The position numbers were made by a program, and so were the translations under genes. DNA of 64,000 nucleotides. Source: Oceanobacillus sp. FSL K6-2867. GTDB lineage: Bacteria > Bacillota > Bacilli > Bacillales > Amphibacillaceae. The notes under the pieces are model-generated. The model had not been told where the DNA came from, made no database searches, and saw only the letters and a list, made by a program, of their open reading frames with translations. The number at the start of each line of letters is the position of its first letter. Position 1 is the first letter of the stretch. The stretch lies in NCBI RefSeq assembly GCF_037963145.1, contig NZ_CP150144.1:1798001-1862000 (forward strand). Reading direction: 5' to 3'. Positions 1-7,462 of this stretch are shown here, in pieces.

Positions 1-145
1 CACCACCATCTGAAACGTTGTTTGGGATCAGAACCGATTCTAGACCATATGCTGTTATAAAAGCTCCTATAGCAACTGCTAATGCACGTAATACCTTTTT
101 AAATATTATGGTTCTTTTCTGCTTTGTGTTTGTATTTGTATTCAT
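1..145 (-). CDS. YitT family membrane protein, N-terminal part (runs off window)
   Basis: Reading the minus strand from an ATG at 145 gives 48 residues to the window edge: a lysine/threonine-rich leader, then a first membrane segment ending in the run GLESVLIPNNVSDGG. That pattern (a hydrophobic helix followed by I-P-N-N-x-x-D-G-G) is typical of YitT/DUF161 integral membrane proteins, whose transport role is unproven. A purine-rich ribosome site (GGAAAGAGGAAAG) lies just upstream of the ATG. Only the N-terminus is visible, so paralogue identity cannot be decided. Confidence 0.75.
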   Translation of the reverse strand, partial: MNTNTNTKQKRTIIFKKVLRALAVAIGAFITAYGLESVLIPNNVSDGG

Positions 146-614
146 TTACTTTCCTCTTTCCAAACAATTTTTCTATTTCCTTATTTAATCACACTTTAGA
201 TTGTTATGGTATTATTTAATCGCCCGATTGCATTATTATTTAACTGTCATTATTGTGAAAGACCTTAATATGTATGTCTGATAGATAATAGAGGAAACCA
301 TTATCTATAATTTACTTCGAAACCTATTTCGTATTCTGCAGTTAAAATATTGCTGGTGTATTAAAAAATGGTTTGGTGAAAGGATGATGGAAGGGATATT
401 TAATAAAAGAGAGCTAGACCCTGATAATGGATCTAGCCGGCATTAGATCGAATTGGATTATATAAGCTGTGTATTGCTTGAATTGGCAGTTGTTTTACAA
501 TGGTGCTCTTTTGCGGAAGATAATTTTACGGTTTACTTTGTTTATTTAAAGCACTGCTCAATACTACTGTTCCTGCCACAGCCCTTAAAATAAGATGCCT
601 ACATCACAATTTAC
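146..614. other. Intergenic region, no gene seen
   Basis: This 469-bp A+T-rich stretch separates the YitT gene from the MalY-type gene. A short imperfect inverted repeat (GCTAGA...TCTAGC, about 412-438) has no following T-run. A 19-codon ORF starting near 385 has no homologue I recognise. I support no gene here. Confidence 0.6.
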
Positions 615-1796
615 TTATGATAGTGCCGTGATAAAACGCCGGACTCCATCTTTCAAGCGTGAAGGCGCACATGCTATATTCATGCGAAGAAATCCATTAC
701 CAGCCTCACCATATTTGGTGCCCGGTTCCAACGCAAGTTTTCCTTTACCCAATAATTTACTCATTATTTCCTCTTCAGAAAGTCCAGTATTTCGATAGTC
801 AATCCAAAGCAAATAAGTGGCTTGCGGTTTGTTTATTTTTATTCCGGGGACTTTTTCTGTTAACTCTTCGATAACATAATCCATATTCGAGGTTATGATT
901 CCAAGCAGTTCTTGAAGCCAAGGTCCTCCCTCTTCGTATGCAGCTTTTAACGCTGAAGCAGCAAATGGGCTAAGTCGGTTAACCCCCATCTGTCCATGCG
1001 CCAATAAATTTTGTTCGAGTTTTTCCCTAACTTTTGCATCAGGGGAAATGATGATAGCCACTTGGAGGCCCGCAAGATTGAATGTTTTTGTCGGGGCAAT
1101 ACAGGTAATGATACGCTTCGCTTCTTCCTCCGCGATTGTGGCGAGCGCAATATGTTTATTTCCAGGAAAGACAAGGTCTGCATGGATTTCATCTGATAAG
1201 ATAAGAACGTCATATTTTGTACAAAGTTCAATTATTTTTTTTAATTCTTTTTCTGTCCAAACAATTCCTCCTGGATTATGTGGGTTACATAAAACAAACA
1301 ATTTCACATTTTGTTGCAAAGCTTTCTCAAATTCTACAAAATCGATTGAATAATTACCATCTTTTTCTTTCATGACGCATTCAACTAGTGTTCGTTGCAT
1401 TCTAATAGGAACTTGGGAAAAAGGCGGATAGACGGGTGCTGTGACTAGAATGCCATCTCCTTTTGCTGTAAACGCTTCAATTACTGAAGCAATCGCTGGA
1501 ACAACCCCATGGTGAACTAACATCCAATCGTTTTGCGTTTGCCATGCATGACGATTTTCAAGCCAGAGACGGATAGCATCTTTACAAGTTTCGTTAAAAT
1601 AAGAGTATCCGAAAACTCCGTGATTGAGACATTTTTGCATGGCATCAATAACGACTTTTGGAGCAGCAAAATCCATATCAGCAATCCACATCGGCAAAAT
1701 ATCAGATGCGTCATCAACTCCAAAAATGGACTCCATCGTGTCCCACTTAACGGAACGCGTATTTCTTCTATCAATTACATTTTCAAATACGTTCAT
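615..1796 (-). CDS. MalY/PatB family PLP-dependent C-S lyase / aminotransferase
   Basis: This is a 393-residue fold-type I PLP enzyme of the MalY/PatB group, which cleaves cystathionine or related cysteine conjugates (beta-lyase) and may also transaminate. Visible marks are the N-terminal R-x-N-T-x-S-x-K-W-D block, SDEIHADLVFPG with the cofactor-ring Asp, and APTKTFNLAGLQ carrying the Schiff-base Lys. Length is normal for the family. The ATG at 1796 (MNVFEN) is preferred to the one at 1802. An AEC-type transporter lies upstream on the same strand, separated by about 200 bp and a hairpin. The substrate cannot be told from sequence. Confidence 0.85.
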   Translation of the reverse strand: MNVFENVIDRRNTRSVKWDTMESIFGVDDASDILPMWIADMDFAAPKVVIDAMQKCLNHGVFGYSYFNETCKDAIRLWLENRHAWQTQNDWMLVHHGVVPAIASVIEAFTAKGDGILVTAPVYPPFSQVPIRMQRTLVECVMKEKDGNYSIDFVEFEKALQQNVKLFVLCNPHNPGGIVWTEKELKKIIELCTKYDVLILSDEIHADLVFPGNKHIALATIAEEEAKRIITCIAPTKTFNLAGLQVAIIISPDAKVREKLEQNLLAHGQMGVNRLSPFAASALKAAYEEGGPWLQELLGIITSNMDYVIEELTEKVPGIKINKPQATYLLWIDYRNTGLSEEEIMSKLLGKGKLALEPGTKYGEAGNGFLRMNIACAPSRLKDGVRRFITALS

Positions 1797-1945
1797 TACC
1801 ATCTACCCCTCTTTCTTTTTTCTAGCGTTATCATAACCTACAGGAATTGCATATGGTTTCATCAATTCAGTCGCAGAGCTTTAATAAGAGTTTCAACCTG
1901 TTATTTTTTATCATCAATTATCAATGTCAACATAAACAACAATTA

Positions 1946-1980
1946 GAGTCCCATAGAAGTGCTTAACGAATGGGACCCAT
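1946..1980 (-). terminator. Hairpin downstream of the AEC transporter
   Basis: GTCCCAT (1948-1954) and ATGGGAC (1970-1976) form a 7-bp stem with a 15-nt loop about 20 bp after the transporter stop. On the minus strand it is followed by TCTAATTGTTGTTT, a weak U-rich tail. It may partly separate the transporter from the downstream lyase gene. Confidence 0.4.
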
Positions 1981-1996
1981 TAATCTCATTCCATGA

Positions 1997-2980
1997 TCAA
2001 GGAGTTGGTATGGAATAATAATCAATTAAAAAGACAAATAGAAGGGAGATTGTAATCACTGAAATAAGTAAAGACAAAACAATTCCTATCATCGTTTCCT
2101 TCGTTATAGATTCGTATTTTTGGGCTAAAACAAACGTAACAGGACCAATCGGTAAAGCTGACATAAGAATGGCTGTAATCGCCCATAACGGATCCAAATC
2201 GAAAACAAATAAAACCAAAATAATAGTTAACAACGGTTGAAGTACAGTCTTGATGACAATGAGAAAATGAATTTCTTTATTCATGATACTGGACCACTGT
2301 AAAGCCTCTTTTTGATTGACTAATGCTAATCCAATCGCAAATAGAGCTGTTGGTCCTGTTGCATCTGCCAAAAATCCCGTAAAAATATTTAATGAATTGG
2401 GTAGCGGGATCCTTGCTAACGCAAATACGAGACCTAAAATGACTGATATCATAATAGGATGAAGAAGAACAGGCTTGAACACGCTTTTTAAAAAATCCCA
2501 TGTCCCTTGATCATCAGTTTGTCTCTTTGCCCGACTCCATTCAAAAGTAAGAATCACGACTGCTATAACAGGAATGTTATGAATAACTGTTGCTATGGCG
2601 GAGGGCAAGGCTGCTTCTTGACCAAAGGCCACGATTAATAATGGTATGCCCATAAACCCCGATGTTCCATAGGAAGCATTCATACCATAAAGAGATAATG
2701 CGGCAGACCGTTTCTTAAACACGAAGCGAACGACAAAAACGGTGATTAAAAAGGCTCCAATGATGCCAAACAAATTGGCGAACAAAAAATCCCAGTTTGT
2801 GAGGTGTGAAAGAGGTGCTGTTGCTACCGCATGAAATAAAAGGGCTGGCAAGGTGATGTATAAGACATAATCGTTTAATGTTTTCGCTCCATTGGCAGAA
2901 ACAATCTTTGTTTTGCCAGCTATAAAACCAATAGCAATAACGGCAAATACAGGTAAAATAAGATCAATGACAACTTGCAA
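1997..2980 (-). CDS. AEC family (auxin efflux carrier-type) transporter
   Basis: This 327-residue, very hydrophobic protein has about ten predicted membrane segments in two halves, the arrangement of AEC/BART-superfamily permeases. Family signs are the N-terminal VIDLILPVFAVIAIGF helix, a central charged loop (EWSRAKRQTDDQ), and the late MSALPIGPVTFVLAQKY segment. Bacterial members export or import small organic acids; the substrate here is unknown. The start is TTG at 2980, with GGTGAT a few bases upstream as a modest ribosome site. It may be co-transcribed with the MalY/PatB-type lyase about 200 bp downstream. Confidence 0.85.
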   Translation of the reverse strand: MQVVIDLILPVFAVIAIGFIAGKTKIVSANGAKTLNDYVLYITLPALLFHAVATAPLSHLTNWDFLFANLFGIIGAFLITVFVVRFVFKKRSAALSLYGMNASYGTSGFMGIPLLIVAFGQEAALPSAIATVIHNIPVIAVVILTFEWSRAKRQTDDQGTWDFLKSVFKPVLLHPIMISVILGLVFALARIPLPNSLNIFTGFLADATGPTALFAIGLALVNQKEALQWSSIMNKEIHFLIVIKTVLQPLLTIILVLFVFDLDPLWAITAILMSALPIGPVTFVLAQKYESITKETMIGIVLSLLISVITISLLFVFLIDYYSIPTP

Positions 2981-3020
2981 GGATGATCACCAACATTTCT
3001 TTAGGTATTCTTTTTATAAA

Positions 3021-3060
3021 TCAGCCGGGAATACTCGCGACTTTAGTCATGCAGATGAAT
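3021..3060. repeat. Possible relic of an IS200/IS605-type end
   Basis: The text GAATACTCGCGACTTTAGTC at about 3030-3049 resembles the right-end hairpin core of the tnpB element downstream (GAATCTCGTGACTCAGTCATG, near 4457-4477). It may be what is left of an older insertion of the same family. The match is short and the surrounding DNA has no coding remnant. Confidence 0.3.
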
Positions 3061-3211
3061 CGGCATCGGTTGAGGCATGGCTTCAGCTATGGTAATCAAC
3101 CGGCACGGAATAAAATTAAATAATTGTTAATTACTTTTGTATCTGTATTTTCACCAATACATGTGTGTTAAGATAGTGTACAAGTGTCTTCTATAAAGTG
3201 AGGTGAATATC

Positions 3212-4356
3212 GTGCTACGACACAAAGCTTACAAGTTTCGTATCTATCCAACGAAAGAACAAGCCATTTTAATTGTCAAAACCATCGGCTGTTCCAGGTT
3301 TGTCTACAATCACTTTCTTCACCTTTGGAATACTGCTTATGCTGAAACAGGTAAAGGACTGTCCTATCACTCCTGTTCCGCTTTACTTCCTCAAATGAAA
3401 AAAGAAGAAGCAACGTGTTGGCTGAAAGAAGTCGATAGTATTGCCCTTCAATCCTCTTTGGAAAATCTTGCGGACTCTTTTTCACGGTTTTTTAAAAAGC
3501 AAAACAATCATCCCCAGTTCAAAAGTAAAACGCACCCTGTTCAAAGCTACACCACCAAAGAAACAAACCATAACATTAAATAAAAGAAAACTACTTAAAA
3601 TTACCCAAATTAGGTCTCGTTAAGTTTGCTAAAAGTAAAGAGCTGAAAGGTCGTTTCCTTAACGCTACGATTCGCAAAAGTCCAAGTGGTAAATTTTTCG
3701 TATCGATTCTTTGTGAAGAAGAAATCGACAAGCTTGATAAAACAGATGCAGCAATTGGTATTGATTTAGGCATTACGGATTTTGCGATTCTTTCGGATGG
3801 ACAAAAAATGGATAATAATCGATTTACTTCCAAAATGGAAAAGAAGCTGAAGCGTGAACAACGAAAGTTATCAAGGCGTGCGTTAGTTGCCAAAAAAAAT
3901 GGGATCCATCTGTCAGAGGCGAAAAACTATCAAAAGCAAAAAAAGAGAGTTGCTCGATTGCACGAAAAAGTGGCGAACCAACGTAATGACTTCCTGAATA
4001 AGTTGAGTACAACGATTGCCAAAAACCACGATATCATCTGTATCGAAGACTTAAACACAAAAGGGATGTTGCGTAATCATAAATTATCCAAAAGCATATC
4101 GGATGTATCATGGTCTAGCTTTGTAGCAAAGTTACAATACAAAGCTGACTGGTATGGTCGCGACATCATCAAAGTCGACCGATGGTTTCCCTCCAGTCAG
4201 ATTTGTTCCGAGTGCGAGCACAAAGATGGTAAGAAAGCCCTCCATATTCGAGAATGGACATGCCCTGTTTGTCATGCTCATCATGACCGTGATATCAATG
4301 CTAGTAAGAACATTCTCGCTGAAGGGTTAAGATTGCATGCTTTAACATCGCTATAG
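3212..4356 (+). pseudogene. tnpB: tnpB of an IS200/IS605 (IS1341-like) element, single frameshift
   Basis: TnpB is the RNA-guided nuclease carried by IS200/IS605 elements. The N-terminal YKFRIYPTKEQ block is in one frame up to a TAA at 3581-3583. The rest continues in the -1 frame from about 3584: KLPKLGLVKFAKSKELKGRF, then the RuvC-I Asp in IGIDLGITDFA. RuvC-II Glu (ICIEDLNTKGM), a CxxC...CxxC zinc finger and RuvC-III Asp (HDRDINASKNIL) follow. Adding one base in the A/T run at 3577-3585 restores one reading frame (NIKIKENYLKLPKLG), so a 1-nt deletion explains the break. The GTG at 3212 behind AGGTG is a better start than the GTG at 3203. No tnpA is present. Confidence 0.9.
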
Positions 4357-4490
4357 CTGAAAAAAACCGTAGGTACTCCGGGGTTAGCTTGGTAAATAAG
4401 AGAAACCGCTGATGATGGTGCATGCCACTATGAATCAAGTATGCTCTATTCTCAAGAATCTCGTGACTCAGTCATGAGAGGTTCAAAAAG
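4357..4490 (+). ncRNA. Putative omega RNA / right end of the tnpB element
   Basis: The non-coding stretch after the tnpB stop ends with an imperfect palindrome (TCTCGTGACTCAGTCATGAGA, about 4460-4480) followed by GGTTC, the form of IS200/IS605 right ends. In this family the guide (omega/reRNA) is made from the tnpB 3' region up to this end, with the guide segment lying just beyond it. Position is inferred from family architecture and no expression evidence exists. Confidence 0.5.
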
Positions 4491-4499
4491 TGTTTTAGT

Positions 4500-4766
4500 G
4501 CGTTGATTATGTGCAAGGCATTTGAAATGCCTGATTTATACGAATAGTTTTCAAAACTATAACCAACCTTTCATCAATATTATCATTCGCAATGTGGTTA
4601 ATATTCAGACCTCATTAACTATTAACGAATAGAGCGTTATTGATATATTTCATATTTCATATTTCATATTTCAAATATAATTGTAACAGGATAAAATATA
4701 TACAAAAAATACATATTTCGTATTATATTTATATTGTAAAAATATAAATCAATTAGGGAGTTCGTT
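4500..4766. other. Intergenic region with small palindromes and a 7-bp tandem repeat
   Basis: It holds two perfect short palindromes (GGCATTTGAAATGCC near 4518 and ATAGTTTTCAAAACTAT near 4546) and three exact copies of CATATTT at 4651-4671. The sequence ATACATATTTCGTAT at 4709-4723 fits a LysR T-N11-A site and lies in the lysR promoter region. Confidence 0.5.
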
Positions 4767-5633
4767 ATGGATATAAGACAACTGACATATTTTTTGGCAA
4801 TTGCTGAAGAGGGCAATATTACAAAAGCAGCAAAAAGACTCCATATTGCTCAACCACCCCTTAGCCATCAGCTTAAACTGTTAGAGGAAGAATTAGGACT
4901 CGTGCTGATTGAAAGGAATACACGTAAAATACAGATTACGGATGCTGGAAAACTTCTTCAAAATAGGGCTAGACAGATCATAGAACTTTTTGAGAGGACT
5001 GAAAAGGAATTAAAAGATATAAAAGCGGGACAACTAGGCACGCTCTCCATAGGTACAATATCTTCAGTAGGAGAAACAATGCTACCAATAAAAATACAAA
5101 GATTTCATGAGAATTATCCTGGTGTTGATTTTCGAATTAAAGAAAGCAGTGCATTTGAAATTATTGAATGGGTCAAAGATGGAATTATTGAAATTGGGAT
5201 TGTTCGCACACCATTTAATCTGGATACCTTCGAATGTATTGACCTACCGTATGAACCCATGATGGCTGGTGCATCAGACTTATTCTGGAAAGGTGACGAA
5301 GGCTGCATAGATAATTTAAAGGAATTTGAAGGTAAACCTTTGCTTGTCTACAACAGATTTGCAAATAATATTGAAGAAGCTTGTTGGAAGGCTGGTTTTG
5401 AACCTAGGGTTATATGCGGAATAGATGATACAAGATCCATGTTAAACTGGGCAAATATGGGAATGGGAATAGCTATCCTACCAAGAGATGCGTGTTCATT
5501 AATATCAGATGTGAAACTTAATTTTAGAGAAATCAAAGAAGAGTCACTTGTAACAAGAATAGTGATAATTTGGATGAAACACCGTTACTTGTCTACCCCA
5601 GCAAAAAACTTTTTGGAGCTTTTTAATACTTAA
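4767..5633 (+). CDS. LysR family transcriptional regulator
   Basis: The 288-residue protein has an N-terminal winged helix-turn-helix (about 1-60: MDIRQLTYFLAIAEEGNITK, then a recognition helix with QPPLSHQLKLLEEELG), a linker helix, and a periplasmic-binding-fold effector domain (about 90-288). Length is standard. GGGAG upstream of the ATG is its ribosome site. A candidate self-operator with a T-N11-A arrangement is at 4709-4723. It sits upstream of the arsR/ydcZ group on the same strand, but ties to those genes are only positional. The effector is unknown. Confidence 0.88.
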   Translation: MDIRQLTYFLAIAEEGNITKAAKRLHIAQPPLSHQLKLLEEELGLVLIERNTRKIQITDAGKLLQNRARQIIELFERTEKELKDIKAGQLGTLSIGTISSVGETMLPIKIQRFHENYPGVDFRIKESSAFEIIEWVKDGIIEIGIVRTPFNLDTFECIDLPYEPMMAGASDLFWKGDEGCIDNLKEFEGKPLLVYNRFANNIEEACWKAGFEPRVICGIDDTRSMLNWANMGMGIAILPRDACSLISDVKLNFREIKEESLVTRIVIIWMKHRYLSTPAKNFLELFNT

Positions 5634-5661
5634 CAATTTTTCGCCGCTTTCAAGGTTTGAC

Positions 5662-5682
5662 ATATCGAGATAAATAGATATA
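5662..5682 (+). promoter_or_regulatory. ArsR operator copy 1 (ATATCGA-N6-TAGATATA) inside arsR promoter
   Basis: This 21-bp near-dyad is repeated at 6039-6059 in front of the transporter pair. Here it fills the space between TTGACA (about 5657-5662) and TATAAT (about 5679-5684), so a bound repressor would block this promoter. The placement predicts autoregulation of the ArsR gene that starts immediately downstream. Confidence 0.65.
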
Positions 5683-5691
5683 ATGAAACTT

Positions 5692-6006
5692 ATGGAACCT
5701 ATCGATGTATTTAAAGCATTATCTAATGAAACTCGGCTTAACATCTTACAGTGGTTAAAAGAACCGGAGAAGCACTTTCCTAAACAAGGCGCTCACCTGC
5801 CAAAGGAAGTTAGTTATAAAGGTGGAGTATGCGTTGGAGACATACAAGAAAAAGCTAAAACTTCTCAATCTACGGTGTCTCACTACTTAAATTTGATGCA
5901 GAAAGCCGGATTGCTCGAATCTGTTCGTTATGGTAAGTGGACTTATTATAGAAGAGATGAAGAAGCCATTCGTCAGATCGGTGAATATTTTATGACGGAA
6001 ATCTAA
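5692..6006 (+). CDS. ArsR family transcriptional regulator
   Basis: This 104-residue winged helix-turn-helix protein opens with the family block EPIDVFKALSNETRLNILQWL. Its recognition region is KAKTSQSTVSHYLNLMQKAGLL and the wing is VRYGKWTYYRRDE. A single Cys lies at VCVGDI before the recognition helix, but the CxC-type metal site of classical arsenic sensors is not complete, so the inducer may not be a metal. An ATG also exists at 5683, but it overlaps the apparent -10 element. The ATG at 5692 is therefore preferred and would sit almost at the transcript 5' end. Two matching operators link it to the downstream ydcZ pair. Confidence 0.85.
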   Translation: MEPIDVFKALSNETRLNILQWLKEPEKHFPKQGAHLPKEVSYKGGVCVGDIQEKAKTSQSTVSHYLNLMQKAGLLESVRYGKWTYYRRDEEAIRQIGEYFMTEI

Positions 6007-6038
6007 TTAGCATGATTTTCGTTATTTTTTCTTTTTTT

Positions 6039-6059
6039 ATATCGATAATTCTAGATATA
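6039..6059 (+). promoter_or_regulatory. ArsR operator copy 2 upstream of the ydcZ pair
   Basis: ATATCGA (6039-6045), six bases, then TAGATATA (6052-6059), matches the site in the arsR promoter in both arms while the six central bases differ. It lies 28 bp before the first transporter ATG, over the likely promoter. Confidence 0.65.
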
Positions 6060-6086
6060 TAAATATAAGATGTTAGGAGTAATTAA

Positions 6087-6518
6087 ATGATACGTTATAT
6101 TGCATATTTATTTGCTTTATTAGCAGGAGTAGCCCTTAGTTTTGAAGGTGCTATTTATGGCGAACTAGGTAAAACAATTGGCCAGCTCGAAACCAGTTTT
6201 TATAATTTTTTTGTGGGTGCAATTATCCTGGGTTTACTATGGCTATTTTTTGGTAAAGGCAAAATTTCACATGTGGCTAAAGCACCGAAGTGGACACTAC
6301 TTGGAGGTGCTTTAGGAGTTGTGTATTTAACAGCAATAGTAATTAGTGTTCCATTTGTTGGTGTTGGTATAACTATGGTTGCTGTCATTATTGGTCAATT
6401 AATAATGAGTATGGTTATTGAGCATTATGGTTGGCTCGGAAGTAAAAAAACGAGAATTAATAAAGAAAAGATATTTGCTGTTATATCAATGATCGTAGCG
6501 CTTATATTAGTTAATTAG
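6087..6518 (+). CDS. DMT superfamily YdcZ (DUF606) small membrane transporter, first of pair
   Basis: 143 residues with about four to five predicted membrane helices and the YdcZ/DUF606 layout: an N-terminal helix ending SFEGAIYGELGKTIG, the TSFYNFFVGAIILGLLW helix, and a C-terminal VIIGQLIMSMVIEHYGWLG block. GGAG precedes the ATG. It is followed after 12 bp by a second copy of the same family, so the two probably form a heteromeric small-molecule exporter as in other paired half-size DMT proteins. The dyad upstream suggests control by the neighbouring ArsR protein. The substrate is unknown. Confidence 0.8.
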   Translation: MIRYIAYLFALLAGVALSFEGAIYGELGKTIGQLETSFYNFFVGAIILGLLWLFFGKGKISHVAKAPKWTLLGGALGVVYLTAIVISVPFVGVGITMVAVIIGQLIMSMVIEHYGWLGSKKTRINKEKIFAVISMIVALILVN

Positions 6519-6530
6519 GAGGTTTAAATA

Positions 6531-7007
6531 ATGGGTATAATAATGATTCTATTCACTTTACTTGGTGGTATCGCATTGAGCGCACAATCAGCTGTCAATG
6601 GTACATTTAGCCGAAAGGCAGGAACAATTGAAACTACATTTTTAACTTTTATAACTGGTACTATGTTTTTAGCTATAGTTATTCTTTTCTTTGGACAAGG
6701 AAATTTATTCGCTATTTTTGAAGTACCTATTTGGCAATTAAGTGCGGTATTTTTAGGAGTGCTATTCTTACTTTTTAACGTTTTTGCAGTCCCCAAAATT
6801 GGTATTATTGCAACTAGTATTACGGTTATCATCGGGCAACTAGTTATTGGAATAGTAATCGATCACTTTGGTTGGTTTAATAGCTTGGTCATCCCTCTCG
6901 ATATGAAGCGTTGGTTTGCATTACTATTTATGATTATTGCGCTTTATTTTATCTATAAAGGAAATATGCGCTCAAATGAAGAAGCAAATGCAGACATAAT
7001 TAACTAA
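6531..7007 (+). CDS. DMT superfamily YdcZ (DUF606) small membrane transporter, second of pair
   Basis: 158 residues, homologous to the preceding ORF by shared motifs (SAQSAVNGTFSRKAGTIETT, FLTFITGTM, then VIIGQLVIGIVIDHFGWFN), with a longer charged C-tail (RSNEEANADIIN). AGGAGG lies 7 bp before the ATG and only 12 bp separate it from its partner's stop, so translation is likely coupled. A strong terminator ends the operon just after it. The pair arrangement implies one transport unit. Confidence 0.8.
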   Translation: MGIIMILFTLLGGIALSAQSAVNGTFSRKAGTIETTFLTFITGTMFLAIVILFFGQGNLFAIFEVPIWQLSAVFLGVLFLLFNVFAVPKIGIIATSITVIIGQLVIGIVIDHFGWFNSLVIPLDMKRWFALLFMIIALYFIYKGNMRSNEEANADIIN

Positions 7008-7012
7008 TTTAT

Positions 7013-7048
7013 AGTGCTCCATCCGTTACTAACGTTGGAGCACTTTTT
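7013..7048 (+). terminator. Terminator of the lysR/arsR/ydcZ group
   Basis: AGTGCTCCA (7013-7021) pairs with TTGGAGCACT (7035-7044), followed by TTTTAT. It starts six bases after the second ydcZ stop. Confidence 0.85.
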
Positions 7049-7078
7049 ATGTTGAGCGGGATTTTTTATCAAACATTA

Positions 7079-7272
7079 TTATAAATCGATCTTTATTTCA
7101 AAGCCACCACTTACCCATTGGTTCCGGATTGCTAAGGTCGGTGCAACAATTAATGTCGGTTTATTTGGATAGAGCATAATTTCCAGTCCAAGCACTGTTT
7201 TTCCCGATCCAGTAGATGCAACGAGATGAAGATACCCGTCCAAATGCTTCAGCACCTCAACTTGATAACCCC
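7079..7272 (-). pseudogene. Remnant of a superfamily II (DEAD/DEAH) helicase
   Basis: The minus strand encodes GYQVEVLKHLDGYLHLVAST, then the Walker A GSGKT, VLGLEIM, and a motif Ia-like LIVAPTLAIRNQW before hitting stop codons at 7079-7084. An in-frame TAG precedes the Q-motif-like start. Only about 60 residues of an ATPase N-terminal core survive, with no motif II (DEAH) or C-terminal domain. This is a truncated relic, perhaps of a restriction- or defence-type helicase, between the ydcZ terminator and glmS. Confidence 0.7.
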
Positions 7273-7360
7273 GCCGTGGCTAGCAAAACTGAATTTTTCC
7301 AGGGAATGCTTGCATAAAAATTATCTCGTTGATTTATAGATGTTCCTATTTTCTCGGATA

Positions 7361-7402
7361 AGAAATACCTCTTTGGATAATTATATCCAAAGAGGTATTT
7401 CT
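7361..7402 (-). terminator. Long hairpin downstream of glmS
   Basis: A perfect 19-bp inverted repeat (7361-7379 with 7384-7402, core ACCTCTTTGGAT) has a 4-nt loop. The T-rich 3' arm ends TATTTCT, so termination could occur within the stem end. It lies about 60 bp after the glmS stop. Confidence 0.7.
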
Positions 7403-7462
7403 TCGTGCGTTTATTAAGGGTATTTTGATAACTACAAGAGTTATAGAAAGACAAGTGCCATC

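Noticed and set aside
3577..3590. Programmed -1 frameshifting in tnpB
   Set aside because: The site (ATT AAA TAA AAG) is not a good slippery heptamer, and the tRNA on AAA would re-pair poorly on TAA. A 1-nt deletion is simpler.
4651..4671. Three CATATTT repeats as a CRISPR-like or satellite array
   Set aside because: Only three 7-bp units with no spacers; ordinary A+T-rich slippage before a promoter.
7257..7454. 65-codon minus-strand frame downstream of glmS
   Set aside because: It spans the long terminator hairpin and has no ribosome site or similarity; it is not the helicase frame.
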